A stretch of 7,252 bases of DNA from an uncultured Actinomycetes bacterium (GTDB lineage Bacteria; Actinomycetota; Actinomycetes; Mycobacteriales; Mycobacteriaceae): positions 1-7,252 of the forward strand of contig CAIWCQ010000396.1 in assembly GCA_903911165.1 (NCBI GenBank), read 5' to 3'. The position numbers and the translations under genes are program-made. Below, piece by piece: positions 1 through 5,312 of this stretch (position 1 is the stretch's first letter; every line of letters begins with the position of its first letter). The notes beneath the pieces were generated by a model, which made no database searches, had not been told where the DNA came from, and saw only the letters and a program-made list of their open reading frames with translations.

Positions 1-596
1 GGGGGAGCGATGATCTCCGGCGTCGCGACGATTGCCGCATCGGACTCGGCGGGCATCGGGGCGGCGGGCGCCGGCGCGCCTTCCGGGGCCGCCTGGGGTG
101 GCTCGGCCGCGGGAGGCGCCGGGGGCGCGTCGTAGATCGGTGCATCCGGGTACAGGATGGCGTCCCCGGTCCGAGTCAGCTGGAACGGTATGGCGAGGCT
201 TTCGGCGCCCTTGCCGCAGGCTCCGACGGTGTTGATACTCGCGTAACCGGACAGGTTGTCGTTGTTCCACGAGTAGTTGTTGACGCCCGGGACCGAAGAG
301 CCGTCGTCACACAGGATGGCGTCCGGCTGGTTGACGAACATGATCCAGGAACCCACCGTGACGAAGGCGGTGCCGGTCCAGGGAGCGCGTTTGGAGTTGC
401 CGGTCTCGGCGACCTGAACGCAGTTGTCGGCACCGTCGGCACATGCCGTCAGAGTCCAGGTCGCGCTCTCGCCGTCTTCGCCCTCGAAGGTGTAGCTGCC
501 CAGTGCGCCGGGGGCGGCGGCGGCCGGGCCGGCAACCGCGAGTCCGGCACCGCCCAGGACGAGGACCGAAGTCGCGGCAAGCCGGGTCAGATTCAT
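1..596 (-). CDS. Secreted protein of unknown function, Pro/Ala-rich tail (C-terminus beyond window)
   Basis: I do not recognise a named family. The reading frame is open from an ATG at 596 to the left edge, giving 198 residues without a stop. Residues 1-28 look like a Sec signal peptide: MNLTR, then a hydrophobic stretch, then an AAAA run before PG, with cleavage likely near residue 28. The mature part (about 29-150) is rich in Trp, Gly, Asn and Thr and has four cysteines (C52, C59, C96, C127), enough for two disulfides, which fits an exported beta-rich domain. From about residue 152 the chain becomes Pro/Ala-rich and probably disordered, like the tails of many mycobacterial cell-wall or secreted proteins. 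AGGGAG at 601-606 lies 4 nt before the ATG and supports this start. It follows glnA1 on the same strand after 83 bp. In M. tuberculosis, as I recall, glnA1 is followed by a convergent glnE, so this may be a lineage-specific insertion. Exported status is fairly sure; function is unknown. Confidence 0.8.
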   Translation of the reverse strand, partial: MNLTRLAATSVLVLGGAGLAVAGPAAAAPGALGSYTFEGEDGESATWTLTACADGADNCVQVAETGNSKRAPWTGTAFVTVGSWIMFVNQPDAILCDDGSSVPGVNNYSWNNDNLSGYASINTVGACGKGAESLAIPFQLTRTGDAILYPDAPIYDAPPAPPAAEPPQAAPEGAPAPAAPMPAESDAAIVATPEIIAP

Positions 597-634
597 AGCG
601 CTCCCTGGTGCGTCGGGCGTGACGCGTCGGTGTT

Positions 635-668
635 GAGCATCCCATCACCTGCCGGTGAGGATCCGCTC
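635..668 (-). terminator. Candidate hairpin terminator after glnA1
   Basis: A bulged inverted repeat lies 11 nt beyond the glnA1 stop. GAGC (635-638) pairs with GCTC (665-668), ATCC (639-642) with GGAT (659-662), and TCACC (645-649) with GGTGA (654-658), around a TGCC loop. Two 2-nt bulges interrupt the stem (643-644 and 663-664). No T-tract follows on the minus strand, which is common for mycobacterial terminators but weakens the call. It lies before the start of the downstream secreted-protein gene, so it may separate that gene from glnA1. Confidence 0.35.
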
Positions 669-679
669 GGGGCTCGGGG

Positions 680-2119
680 CTACACGTCGTAGTACAGCGC
701 GAACTCGTAGGGATGCGGACGGATCTGGATGGGCATGATCTCGTGCTCGCGTTTGTAGGCGATGTAGGTCTCGATCAAGTCCGGGGTGAACACCCCGCCC
801 TCGGTGAGGTAGTCGTGGTCGGCCTCAAGGCGGTCGATCACCGCAGCGAGTGACGTCGGTGCCTGCGGGATGTTCGCGGCCTCGTCCGGCGGAAGCTCGT
901 AGAGATCCTTGTCGACCGGAGCCAGCGGCTCGATCTTGCGCTTGATTCCGTCGATGCCGGCCATCAGCATCGCCGAGAACGCCAGGTACGGGTTGCCCGA
1001 GCTATCCGGGCAGCGGAACTCCAGGCGCTTGGCCTTGGGGTTGTTACCGGTGATCGGGATGCGCACGCACGCCAAGCGGTTGCGCTGGCTGTAGACCAGA
1101 TTGATCGGCGCCTCATAGCCGGGCACCAGTCGTTTGTAGGAGTTCACCGTCGGGTTGGTGAACGCCAGCAGCGACGGGGCGTGGTGCAGGATGCCGCCGA
1201 TGTAATGCCGTGCGGTGTCCGACAGGCCCGCGTAGCCGGACTCGTCGTGGAACAGCGGCTTGCCGTCTTTCCACAGCGACTGGTGGGCGTGCATGCCGGA
1301 GCCGTTATCGCCGAAGAGTGGCTTGGGCATGAAGGTGACGGTCTTGCCGGCCTGCCAGGCGGTGTTCTTGATGATGTACTTGAACAGCAGCACGTCATCT
1401 GCCGCGCGCAGCAACGTGTCGAATTTGTAGTTGATCTCGGCCTGCCCGGCCGTTCCCACCTCGTGGTGACCGCGCTCCAGGGTGAAACCGGCGTTCTGCA
1501 GATTGGTGGCCATCTCGTCGCGCAGGTCGACGTAGTGGTCGTAGGGGGCGACGGGGAAGTAGCCGCCCTTGGGCCGAACCTTGTAGCCCAGGTTGGGGCT
1601 GCCGTCCGCCTCGAAGGGTTCGCCGGTGTTCCACCAGCCCGACTCCGAATCGACCTCGTAGAAGGTGCCGTTCATCTTCGAGTCGAACGCCACCGAATCG
1701 AAGATGTAGAACTCGGCCTCGGCGCCGAAGAAGGCGGTGTCGGCGATGCCGGTGCTGGCCAGGTAGTTCTCCGCCTTGCGGGCGACGTTGCGCGGGTCGC
1801 GTGAGTAGGGCTCGCGGGTGAAGGGGTCGTGGACGAAGAAGTTGAGATTGAGGGTCTTAGCGGCCCGGAATGGGTCGAGACGTGCGGTCTCGGGGTCGGG
1901 CAGCAGCATCATGTCGGACTCGTGGATCGACTGGAATCCGCGAACCGACGAACCGTCGAAGGCCAGGCCGTCGGTGAATACGCTCTCGTCGAACGCCGAG
2001 GCCGGGATCGAGAAGTGCTGGACCACTCCGGGCAGGTCGCAGAACCGAATGTCGACGTACTCGACCTTTTCGTCCTTGATGACCTTGATGATGTCGTCGG
2101 CTGACTTTTCTTTCGCCAC
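680..2119 (-). CDS. glnA1: Glutamine synthetase type I (GSI-beta), GlnA1
   Basis: Catalyses ATP-dependent condensation of ammonium and glutamate to glutamine, the main ammonium-assimilation step; the family forms cytoplasmic dodecamers. The 479 residues are about the usual length for actinobacterial GlnA1. Visible motifs include the AFDGSS loop at 53-58 with catalytic-loop Asp55, the metal-binding glutamates of AEAEF (E134, E136), the NGSGMH ATP/metal motif at 272-277, the [17 protein letters not shown] region at 322-338 with flap Glu336, and RLEFRCPD at 365-372. KDLYELPP places the adenylylation tyrosine at Tyr407, so activity is probably controlled by the adenylyltransferase GlnE as in M. 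tuberculosis. The start is GTG (2117-2119), fixed by a perfect AAGGAG 7 nt upstream. A GlnR-type operator lies about 120 bp upstream, pointing to induction under nitrogen limitation. It is transcribed divergently from the RDD gene. Nothing looks broken; identification is very secure. Confidence 0.98.
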   Translation of the reverse strand: MAKEKSADDIIKVIKDEKVEYVDIRFCDLPGVVQHFSIPASAFDESVFTDGLAFDGSSVRGFQSIHESDMMLLPDPETARLDPFRAAKTLNLNFFVHDPFTREPYSRDPRNVARKAENYLASTGIADTAFFGAEAEFYIFDSVAFDSKMNGTFYEVDSESGWWNTGEPFEADGSPNLGYKVRPKGGYFPVAPYDHYVDLRDEMATNLQNAGFTLERGHHEVGTAGQAEINYKFDTLLRAADDVLLFKYIIKNTAWQAGKTVTFMPKPLFGDNGSGMHAHQSLWKDGKPLFHDESGYAGLSDTARHYIGGILHHAPSLLAFTNPTVNSYKRLVPGYEAPINLVYSQRNRLACVRIPITGNNPKAKRLEFRCPDSSGNPYLAFSAMLMAGIDGIKRKIEPLAPVDKDLYELPPDEAANIPQAPTSLAAVIDRLEADHDYLTEGGVFTPDLIETYIAYKREHEIMPIQIRPHPYEFALYYDV

Positions 2120-2126
2120 GTACCCA

Positions 2127-2132
2127 CTCCTT
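2127..2132 (-). promoter_or_regulatory. Strong Shine-Dalgarno of glnA1
   Basis: On the minus strand this reads AAGGAG, seven bases before the GTG codon at 2117-2119. It fixes the non-ATG start of glnA1 and contrasts with the neighbouring RDD, lipB and lipA genes, which have no such site. Confidence 0.85.
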
Positions 2133-2154
2133 CGGTGTAACCCGTTGCGCGTAT

Positions 2155-2179
2155 GTATCGGGCACTCACACGTATCGGG
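2155..2179. repeat. Short direct repeat GTATCGGG with 17-bp period
   Basis: GTATCGGG occurs at 2155-2162 and again at 2172-2179, 17 bp apart, inside the probable glnA1 leader. The shorter GTATCG recurs at 2322-2327, where it forms the candidate -10 element of the RDD gene. Two helical-turn-like spacing could suit a dimeric regulator, but the repeat is short and could be chance. Confidence 0.3.
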
Positions 2180-2197
2180 AACTCAGGTGTTTTCCGG

Positions 2198-2211
2198 CCC
2201 GGTTGTCCGGG
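2198..2211 (-). other. GC-rich hairpin near the 5' end of the probable glnA1 leader
   Basis: The minus-strand transcript would read CCCGG, loop ACAA, CCGGG, a 5-bp perfect stem with a tetraloop. Two further G-C pairs are possible beyond a bulge. If transcription starts near 2216, this lies in the first 20 nt of a leader of about 97 nt and could stabilise the 5' end. No riboswitch architecture is recognised. Confidence 0.3.
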
Positions 2212-2222
2212 GTCCGGGGCTG

Positions 2223-2254
2223 ACGGTAGGGATGCGATGTTGCACGTCCGTCAA
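2223..2254 (-). promoter_or_regulatory. Candidate glnA1 promoter (TTGACG / TACCGT)
   Basis: On the minus strand, TTGACG (2249-2254) matches a -35 element and TACCGT (2223-2228) is a TANNNT -10 hexamer. The spacer is 20 bp, longer than the usual 17-18, so the pair is imperfect. The -35 overlaps the second half of the GlnR-type operator, which is where an activator that contacts RNA polymerase would sit. A start near 2216 would give a leader of about 97 nt. Confidence 0.4.
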
Positions 2255-2276
2255 CCGAATGTTGCGCTGACGTTAC
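2239..2276 (-). promoter_or_regulatory. Two-site GlnR-type operator upstream of glnA1
   Basis: Read on the minus strand, the first site is GTAAC-n6-GCAAC (2276 to 2261), a full match to the actinobacterial GlnR consensus GTnAC-n6-GnAAC. It also contains the AC-n9-AC core described for mycobacterial GlnR. After six bases comes TTGAC-n6-GCAAC (2254 to 2239), matching at all fixed positions except the first base. The sites repeat at exactly 22 bp, about two helical turns, as in the known a-site/b-site arrangement of glnA operators. Position just upstream of, and overlapping, the candidate -35 of glnA1 suggests GlnR activation of glnA1 when nitrogen is short. Binding is inferred, not shown. Confidence 0.7.
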
Positions 2277-2322
2277 GCATCCGATCGGCGTACCGGTCCG
2301 GCACCGTCGCGTTGCGGCCGCG

Positions 2323-2337
2323 TATCGTGAAAAAATG
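2323..2337 (+). promoter_or_regulatory. Candidate leaderless promoter of the RDD gene
   Basis: TATCGT (2323-2328) is a TANNNT -10 hexamer. Exactly six bases (GAAAAA) separate it from the ATG at 2335, so transcription would start at or next to the A of the start codon. No purine-rich Shine-Dalgarno precedes the ATG. This is the arrangement known for mycobacterial leaderless mRNAs. No convincing -35 is seen near 2300-2305. Confidence 0.55.
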
Positions 2338-2793
2338 GTGCGTGAGATCGGATCTTGGCTGTCCGGCCCGCAATCGCTGGGCTCCGGTGACGGGTATCCG
2401 GGTCAGCGGCTGGGAATGCCGGCCGAGGGGACCGATTCGCTGGCCGGATTGGGCCGCCGGACGGCCGCGGTGATGATCGATTGGCTCATTGCCTATGGTC
2501 TAGCCGGGCTGGGACTGGCGACCGGGGTGTTCAGCCAGTCATTCCTGGCCACCGCGGTGCTGCTGATCTGGTTCGCGCTCGGGGTGGCATCGGTGCGCCT
2601 GTTCGGTTTCACCCCGGGCCAATACCTTTTGGGTTTGCGGGTGGCCTCGGTCGACAACCGTTTGCACGTCGGCACCGGCCGGGCGGCGGCCCGGGGTCTG
2701 CTCATCGCTCTGGTGCTGCCTGCGCTGTTCACCGATAGCGACGGGCGGGGCTTTCACGACCGGCTGACCGGCACTGCGGTAGTGCGGCGCTGA
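2335..2793 (+). CDS. RDD-family small integral membrane protein
   Basis: A 152-residue membrane protein of the RDD family, whose biochemical role is mostly unknown. A polar N-terminus of about 40 residues, rich in Gly, Ser and Pro, precedes three hydrophobic segments at roughly 43-66, 69-91 and 118-132. Family hallmarks are Arg41/Arg42 and Asp49 in RRTAAVMIDW at the start of the first segment, TPGQYLLGLRV at 93-103, a pattern typical of RDD proteins, and HDRLTGTAVV (141-150) near the end with Asp142. It is the only plus-strand gene here: divergent from glnA1 and convergent with the DUF4191 gene, only 16 bp apart. As I recall, M. tuberculosis has an equivalent small membrane protein (Rv2219A) at this position. 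Start at ATG 2335 is supported by the leaderless -10 hexamer; a GTG immediately follows and would be the only close alternative. Family assignment is good, function unknown. Confidence 0.88.
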   Translation: MVREIGSWLSGPQSLGSGDGYPGQRLGMPAEGTDSLAGLGRRTAAVMIDWLIAYGLAGLGLATGVFSQSFLATAVLLIWFALGVASVRLFGFTPGQYLLGLRVASVDNRLHVGTGRAAARGLLIALVLPALFTDSDGRGFHDRLTGTAVVRR

Positions 2794-2816
2794 ATCCTGA
2801 CGGTCCGCGCTACCGC
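2776..2816. terminator. Long hairpin between convergent genes, candidate bidirectional terminator
   Basis: Bases 2776-2787 (GCGGTAGTGCGG) pair with 2805-2816 (CCGCGCTACCGC) over 12 positions. All are Watson-Crick except one, T2783 with G2809, which is a wobble pair in plus-strand RNA and a mismatch in minus-strand RNA. The loop is 17 nt. The hairpin spans both stop codons: the RDD stop (2791-2793) lies in the loop and the DUF4191 stop (2810-2812) in the right arm. No T-tract follows on either strand. Location at the end of two converging transcripts favours a terminator. Confidence 0.5.
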
Positions 2817-3562
2817 CGCCGAACGCTGCGCTGCACGCCGCGCACCTTGGCCTGGGGCGGCAGCGGGCCCTTGGGTACCGCGGCCTGGCCCTTCTTGGTG
2901 CCCAGGGCGGTCAGCTTGGACTCCAGAACGTCCATCTGTTTGACCGGGATATTGGCCGGCAGCTTGTTCAGATGGCGCTCGAGTTTGGCCAGCGGAACCT
3001 CGCCCTCGCCGTCGCCGATCACGACGTCGTAGATCGGCACCTCGCCGATCAGCCGTGCGGTGCGCTTCTTCTCCTGAGCCAGCAGCGGCTTGACCCGCGA
3101 CGCGGAGCCCTCGGCGACGAAGATCACGCCGGGTCGGCCGATCACCCGGTGCACCGCATCAAAGTGGCCGTTGACCGCCACTCCCGGAGTCACCCGCCAC
3201 TTGCCGCGCATGTTGTCCAGCACCCAGGCTGCCGCGCCGGCCTGGCCCTCAGCCTTGCGGTACACCGACTTCTGGGCACGGCGGGCGAAGATGATGAACG
3301 CCACCAGCGCGCCGAGCACGATCCCCAGCACAATCATCGGATACATGACGTAGCCGCCGACCGAGAGCGCGGCGGCCACCGCGGCGGCCGTGGTCAGCGC
3401 GAATGCGCCGATCATGTAGGGCAGCAGCCGTTTGTCTTCTTTGCGCTGCATCTGGAAGGCCTGCCACAGCTGGCTGCGGCGCTGTTTGGCGGAGGCTTTC
3501 CGGGCGACTTTAGCTTCGGCCTTCGCCTCTTTGGTTTGGGCGGGGGTGCGGGATTTCGCCAT
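2810..3562 (-). CDS. DUF4191-type conserved membrane protein (Rv2219-like)
   Basis: A 250-residue protein of an actinobacterial family with no established function. The first 45 or so residues are strongly basic (many Lys, Arg, Ala) and probably helical and cytoplasmic. Two adjacent transmembrane segments follow at about 48-70 and 73-93. The remaining roughly 155 residues form a soluble domain containing GAAAWVLDNMRGKWRVTPGV, a VIGRPGVIFVAEGS segment and LLAQEKKRTARLIG; the C-terminus is again basic (VRRR). I chose ATG 3560-3562, which gives MAKSRTP, the same beginning as I recall for Rv2219. An in-frame TTG at 3571 would add three residues but has no ribosome site. GGGAG lies only 2 nt before the ATG, and a TATCCT hexamer at 3571-3576 could give a nearly leaderless start. 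It follows lipA by 27 nt and is probably the last gene of the dlaT-lipB-lipA operon. A link to lipoylation is suggested only by position. Confidence 0.88.
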   Translation of the reverse strand: MAKSRTPAQTKEAKAEAKVARKASAKQRRSQLWQAFQMQRKEDKRLLPYMIGAFALTTAAAVAAALSVGGYVMYPMIVLGIVLGALVAFIIFARRAQKSVYRKAEGQAGAAAWVLDNMRGKWRVTPGVAVNGHFDAVHRVIGRPGVIFVAEGSASRVKPLLAQEKKRTARLIGEVPIYDVVIGDGEGEVPLAKLERHLNKLPANIPVKQMDVLESKLTALGTKKGQAAVPKGPLPPQAKVRGVQRSVRRR

Positions 3563-3589
3563 AGCTCCCAAGGATACGGAAAACCGGAT

Positions 3590-4537
3590 CTAGCCGGGCA
3601 CGGTCCCCGCGTCCAGCCGGTGGACCCGGGCCGCCTGCTCATAAAGCCGACCCGCCCGGTAGGACGATCGCACCAGGGGGCCGGCCAGCACACCGGCGAA
3701 TCCGAGACCTTCGGCGAAGGCAGCCAGATCGACGAACTCATCCGGGTGGACCCAACGTTGCACCGGGTGGTGACGCGGCGAGGGCCGCAGATACTGGGTG
3801 ATGGTGATGATGTCGCAGCCGGCGTCGTGCAGGTCGACCAGTGCGGTGCGCACCTCCTCGATGGTCTCGCCCATCCCGAGGATGAGGTTGCTCTTGGTCA
3901 CCAGGCCGAACTCGCGGGCGGCGGTGAGCACGTCGAGGCTGCGCTGGTAGCGGAACGCCGGGCGGATTCGCTTGAATATGCGCGGCACCGTTTCTACGTT
4001 GTGCGCCAACACTTCTGGCCGTGATTCGAAGACTTCGCGCAGTAGTTCGGGCTCGCCGTTGAAGTCCGGAATCAGTAACTCCACGCCGGTGCCGGGGTTG
4101 AGTTTTTTGATCGCCCGCACCGTTTCGGCGTAGAGCCACGCGCCGCCGTCGGGTAGATCGTCGCGGGCCACTCCGGTGATCGTTGAGTACCGCAGGCCCA
4201 TCGCGGCCACGCTCTCAGCCACCCGGCGCGGTTCGTCGGTGTCGAGTTCGGCCGGCTTGCCGGTGTCGATCTGACAGAAGTCACAGCGCCGGGTGCACTG
4301 CTCGCCGCCGATCAGGAAGGTGGCCTCTCGGTCCTCCCAGCATTCGAAGATGTTGGGGCAGCCGGCCTCCTCGCAGACCGTGTGCAGACCCTCGCGCTTG
4401 ACCAGTCCCTTGAGAGCGGTGTACTCCGGACCCATTCGGGCTCGGGTCTTGATCCACGGCGGTTTGCGCTCAATCGGCGTCTCGGCGTTACGTACTTCCA
4501 GGCGCAGCAGCTTGCGGCCCTCCCGATCGACGCTCAC
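3590..4537 (-). CDS. lipA: Lipoyl synthase LipA
   Basis: A radical-SAM enzyme that inserts two sulfur atoms at C6 and C8 of the octanoyl chain on lipoyl domains, completing lipoate on E2 proteins such as DlaT and on glycine-cleavage H protein. The 315 residues are the normal length. The auxiliary-cluster cysteines are C55, C60 and C66 ([12 protein letters not shown]), and the radical-SAM CxxxCxxC is C81, C85, C88 (CTRRCDFC). [11 protein letters not shown] at 286-296 carries the conserved serine of RSSY that ligates the auxiliary cluster in studied LipA enzymes. TGVARDD (121-127) and PDFNGE (157-162) are also family-typical. Start is GTG (4535-4537), giving [17 protein letters not shown], matching the beginning I recall for the M. 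tuberculosis protein. No Shine-Dalgarno is present; TAGCAT seven bases upstream suggests a leaderless transcript in addition to operon read-through. It lies 24 nt after lipB and 27 nt before the DUF4191 gene. Identification is very secure. Confidence 0.98.
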   Translation of the reverse strand: MSVDREGRKLLRLEVRNAETPIERKPPWIKTRARMGPEYTALKGLVKREGLHTVCEEAGCPNIFECWEDREATFLIGGEQCTRRCDFCQIDTGKPAELDTDEPRRVAESVAAMGLRYSTITGVARDDLPDGGAWLYAETVRAIKKLNPGTGVELLIPDFNGEPELLREVFESRPEVLAHNVETVPRIFKRIRPAFRYQRSLDVLTAAREFGLVTKSNLILGMGETIEEVRTALVDLHDAGCDIITITQYLRPSPRHHPVQRWVHPDEFVDLAAFAEGLGFAGVLAGPLVRSSYRAGRLYEQAARVHRLDAGTVPG

Positions 4538-4544
4538 GGCTGTG

Positions 4545-4550
4545 ATGCTA
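4545..4550 (-). promoter_or_regulatory. Candidate -10 of a leaderless lipA promoter
   Basis: Minus strand TAGCAT fits TANNNT and stands seven bases before the lipA GTG, so a transcript from it would begin at about the start codon. lipA has no Shine-Dalgarno, which makes this the simplest explanation of its start. A second TAGCGT lies 14 bp upstream (4559-4564), created by the tandem repeat and overlapping the lipB stop. Confidence 0.4.
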
Positions 4551-4588
4551 CGGGAGTGACGCTATGGGAGTGACGCGACGGGAGCGGA
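4547..4588. repeat. 14-bp tandem repeat at the lipB/lipA junction (3 units)
   Basis: Plus-strand units are GCTACGGGAGTGAC (4547-4560), GCTATGGGAGTGAC (4561-4574) and a diverged GCGACGGGAGCGGA (4575-4588). The first two differ at one base; the third differs from the first at four. The array encodes the last residues of lipB and its stop codon, and reaches into the lipB-lipA gap. The 14-bp period is not a multiple of three, so it is not a protein repeat. Confidence 0.75.
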
Positions 4589-5248
4589 TGCCGGCAGCCG
4601 GCCGTCTAGTGCGTCACACAACGCCTCGGCGACGCAGGTCCGAACCTCATCCACGCTGACCTGCCGGTCCAGTTCGGCGCTCAGCGAGGTCACTCCGGCG
4701 TCGGGGATTCCGCACGGCACGATCGCCGAGTATGCGTCCAGGTCGCAGTCGCAGTTCAGCGCGAAGCCGTGCAGGGTAGTGCCACGGGCGACCCGGACGC
4801 CGATCGCCGCGATCTTGCGGGCCGGCCGTCCGGCCCCCGGCGGCAGCCACACCCCTGACCGGCCCGCCACCCGTCCGGCACCGAGTCCGAGATCGGCGCA
4901 CACGCTGATCAGCGATTGCTCGAGGCGCCGAACGTAATTGACCACATCGAGAGGTTCGGCCAGGCCGATCACCGGGTAGCCGACGAGTTGGCCGGGGCCG
5001 TGCCAGGTGATCTTGCCGCCGCGGTCGGTGTCGATGACCGCAACACCCGCCGGTGGGCGTTCGTGCGCCTCGGTGCGACTGCCGGCGGTGTAGACCGCCG
5101 GGTGTTCGAGGAGCAGCAGCGTGTCGGGTCCGCCGGCGACCCTGGCGTCGGCGAGGTCTCGCTGGAGTTGCCAGGCGTCGAGGTAGCCGATGCTGCCGAG
5201 TTGCCGGATCTGCACCGGGGTCGCACTTGATCGGATGGACTGGCGCAC
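4562..5248 (-). CDS. lipB: Octanoyl-[acyl carrier protein]:protein N-octanoyltransferase LipB
   Basis: Transfers octanoate from acyl carrier protein to the lysine of lipoyl domains through a Cys-bound acyl intermediate, the first step of lipoate assembly; LipA acts next. The product is 228 residues from GTG 5246-5248, about the M. tuberculosis length. Motifs include [12 protein letters not shown] at 45-56, [17 protein letters not shown] at 76-92, the catalytic lysine K145 in [11 protein letters not shown], and the nucleophile C179 in IVPCGI, corresponding to K142 and C176 of the M. tuberculosis enzyme. A three-residue insertion (PPGAG region) before the lysine explains the offset. The GTG start gives MRQSIRSS, resembling the start I recall for the M. 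tuberculosis protein; an in-frame TTG at 5263 would add five residues but sits directly on GGGAG. No proper Shine-Dalgarno is seen, while TACCGT lies six bases before the GTG. It follows the SDR gene by 55 nt. Its last residues are encoded by a tandem repeat. Confidence 0.96.
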   Translation of the reverse strand: MRQSIRSSATPVQIRQLGSIGYLDAWQLQRDLADARVAGGPDTLLLLEHPAVYTAGSRTEAHERPPAGVAVIDTDRGGKITWHGPGQLVGYPVIGLAEPLDVVNYVRRLEQSLISVCADLGLGAGRVAGRSGVWLPPGAGRPARKIAAIGVRVARGTTLHGFALNCDCDLDAYSAIVPCGIPDAGVTSLSAELDRQVSVDEVRTCVAEALCDALDGRLPASAPVASLP

Positions 5249-5254
5249 ACGTCG

Positions 5255-5260
5255 ACGGTA
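5255..5260 (-). promoter_or_regulatory. Candidate -10 of a leaderless lipB promoter
   Basis: Minus strand TACCGT fits TANNNT and is followed by six bases and the lipB GTG at 5246-5248. The spacing would place the transcription start on the start codon. It supports the GTG over the upstream TTG (5263), which would be lost from such a transcript. No clear -35 is present. Confidence 0.45.
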
Positions 5261-5262
5261 CA

Positions 5263-5305
5263 ACTCCCGCGTGCCTACTCCCGCGTGCCTACTCCCGCGT
5301 GGCCT
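5263..5305. repeat. 14-bp tandem repeat in the SDR/lipB gap (3 units)
   Basis: Plus-strand units are ACTCCCGCGTGCCT at 5263-5276 and 5277-5290 (identical), then a 15-base copy with one extra G at 5291-5305. The third unit runs into the SDR stop codon. On the minus-strand transcript each unit contains CGGGAGT. Two identical adjacent copies suggest recent or ongoing slippage. Confidence 0.85.
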
Positions 5306-5312
5306 ACGGGAG
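5292..5312 (-). other. Hairpin at the SDR stop codon, with alternative right arms in the tandem repeat
   Basis: In the minus-strand transcript CTCCCG (5312 to 5307, the last two SDR codons) can pair with CGGGAG (5297 to 5292), with the TAG stop in the loop. The same left arm could pair with the CGGGAG of the other two repeat units (5278-5283, 5264-5269). It could act as an attenuator or a stability element inside the operon, but the stem is only six pairs. Confidence 0.35.

Noticed and set aside
1181..1804. Plus-strand open frame of 207 codons inside glnA1
   Set aside because: Entirely antisense to the conserved glutamine synthetase catalytic domain; a high-GC shadow.
2120..2334. Riboswitch or small RNA in the divergent region
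   Set aside because: Only one short hairpin (2198-2211) is evident and no known glutamine or other riboswitch core could be recognised by eye.
2972..4024. Plus-strand open frame of 350 codons opposite the DUF4191 and lipA genes
   Set aside because: It lies antisense to two well-identified genes, its translation is low in recognisable motifs and rich in Gly/His/Arg as expected for a high-GC shadow frame, and it crosses the gap between two genes.
5249..5263. TTG start for lipB adding five residues
   Set aside because: GGGAG abuts the TTG with no spacing, the added residues (TTG then YRRR) have no counterpart in the M. tuberculosis protein as I recall it, and the GTG at 5248 has the better upstream context.
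4547..5305. CRISPR-like or mobile-element origin of the 14-bp repeats
   Set aside because: Units are directly adjacent without spacers, there are only three per array, and no transposase, terminal inverted repeat or target duplication accompanies them.
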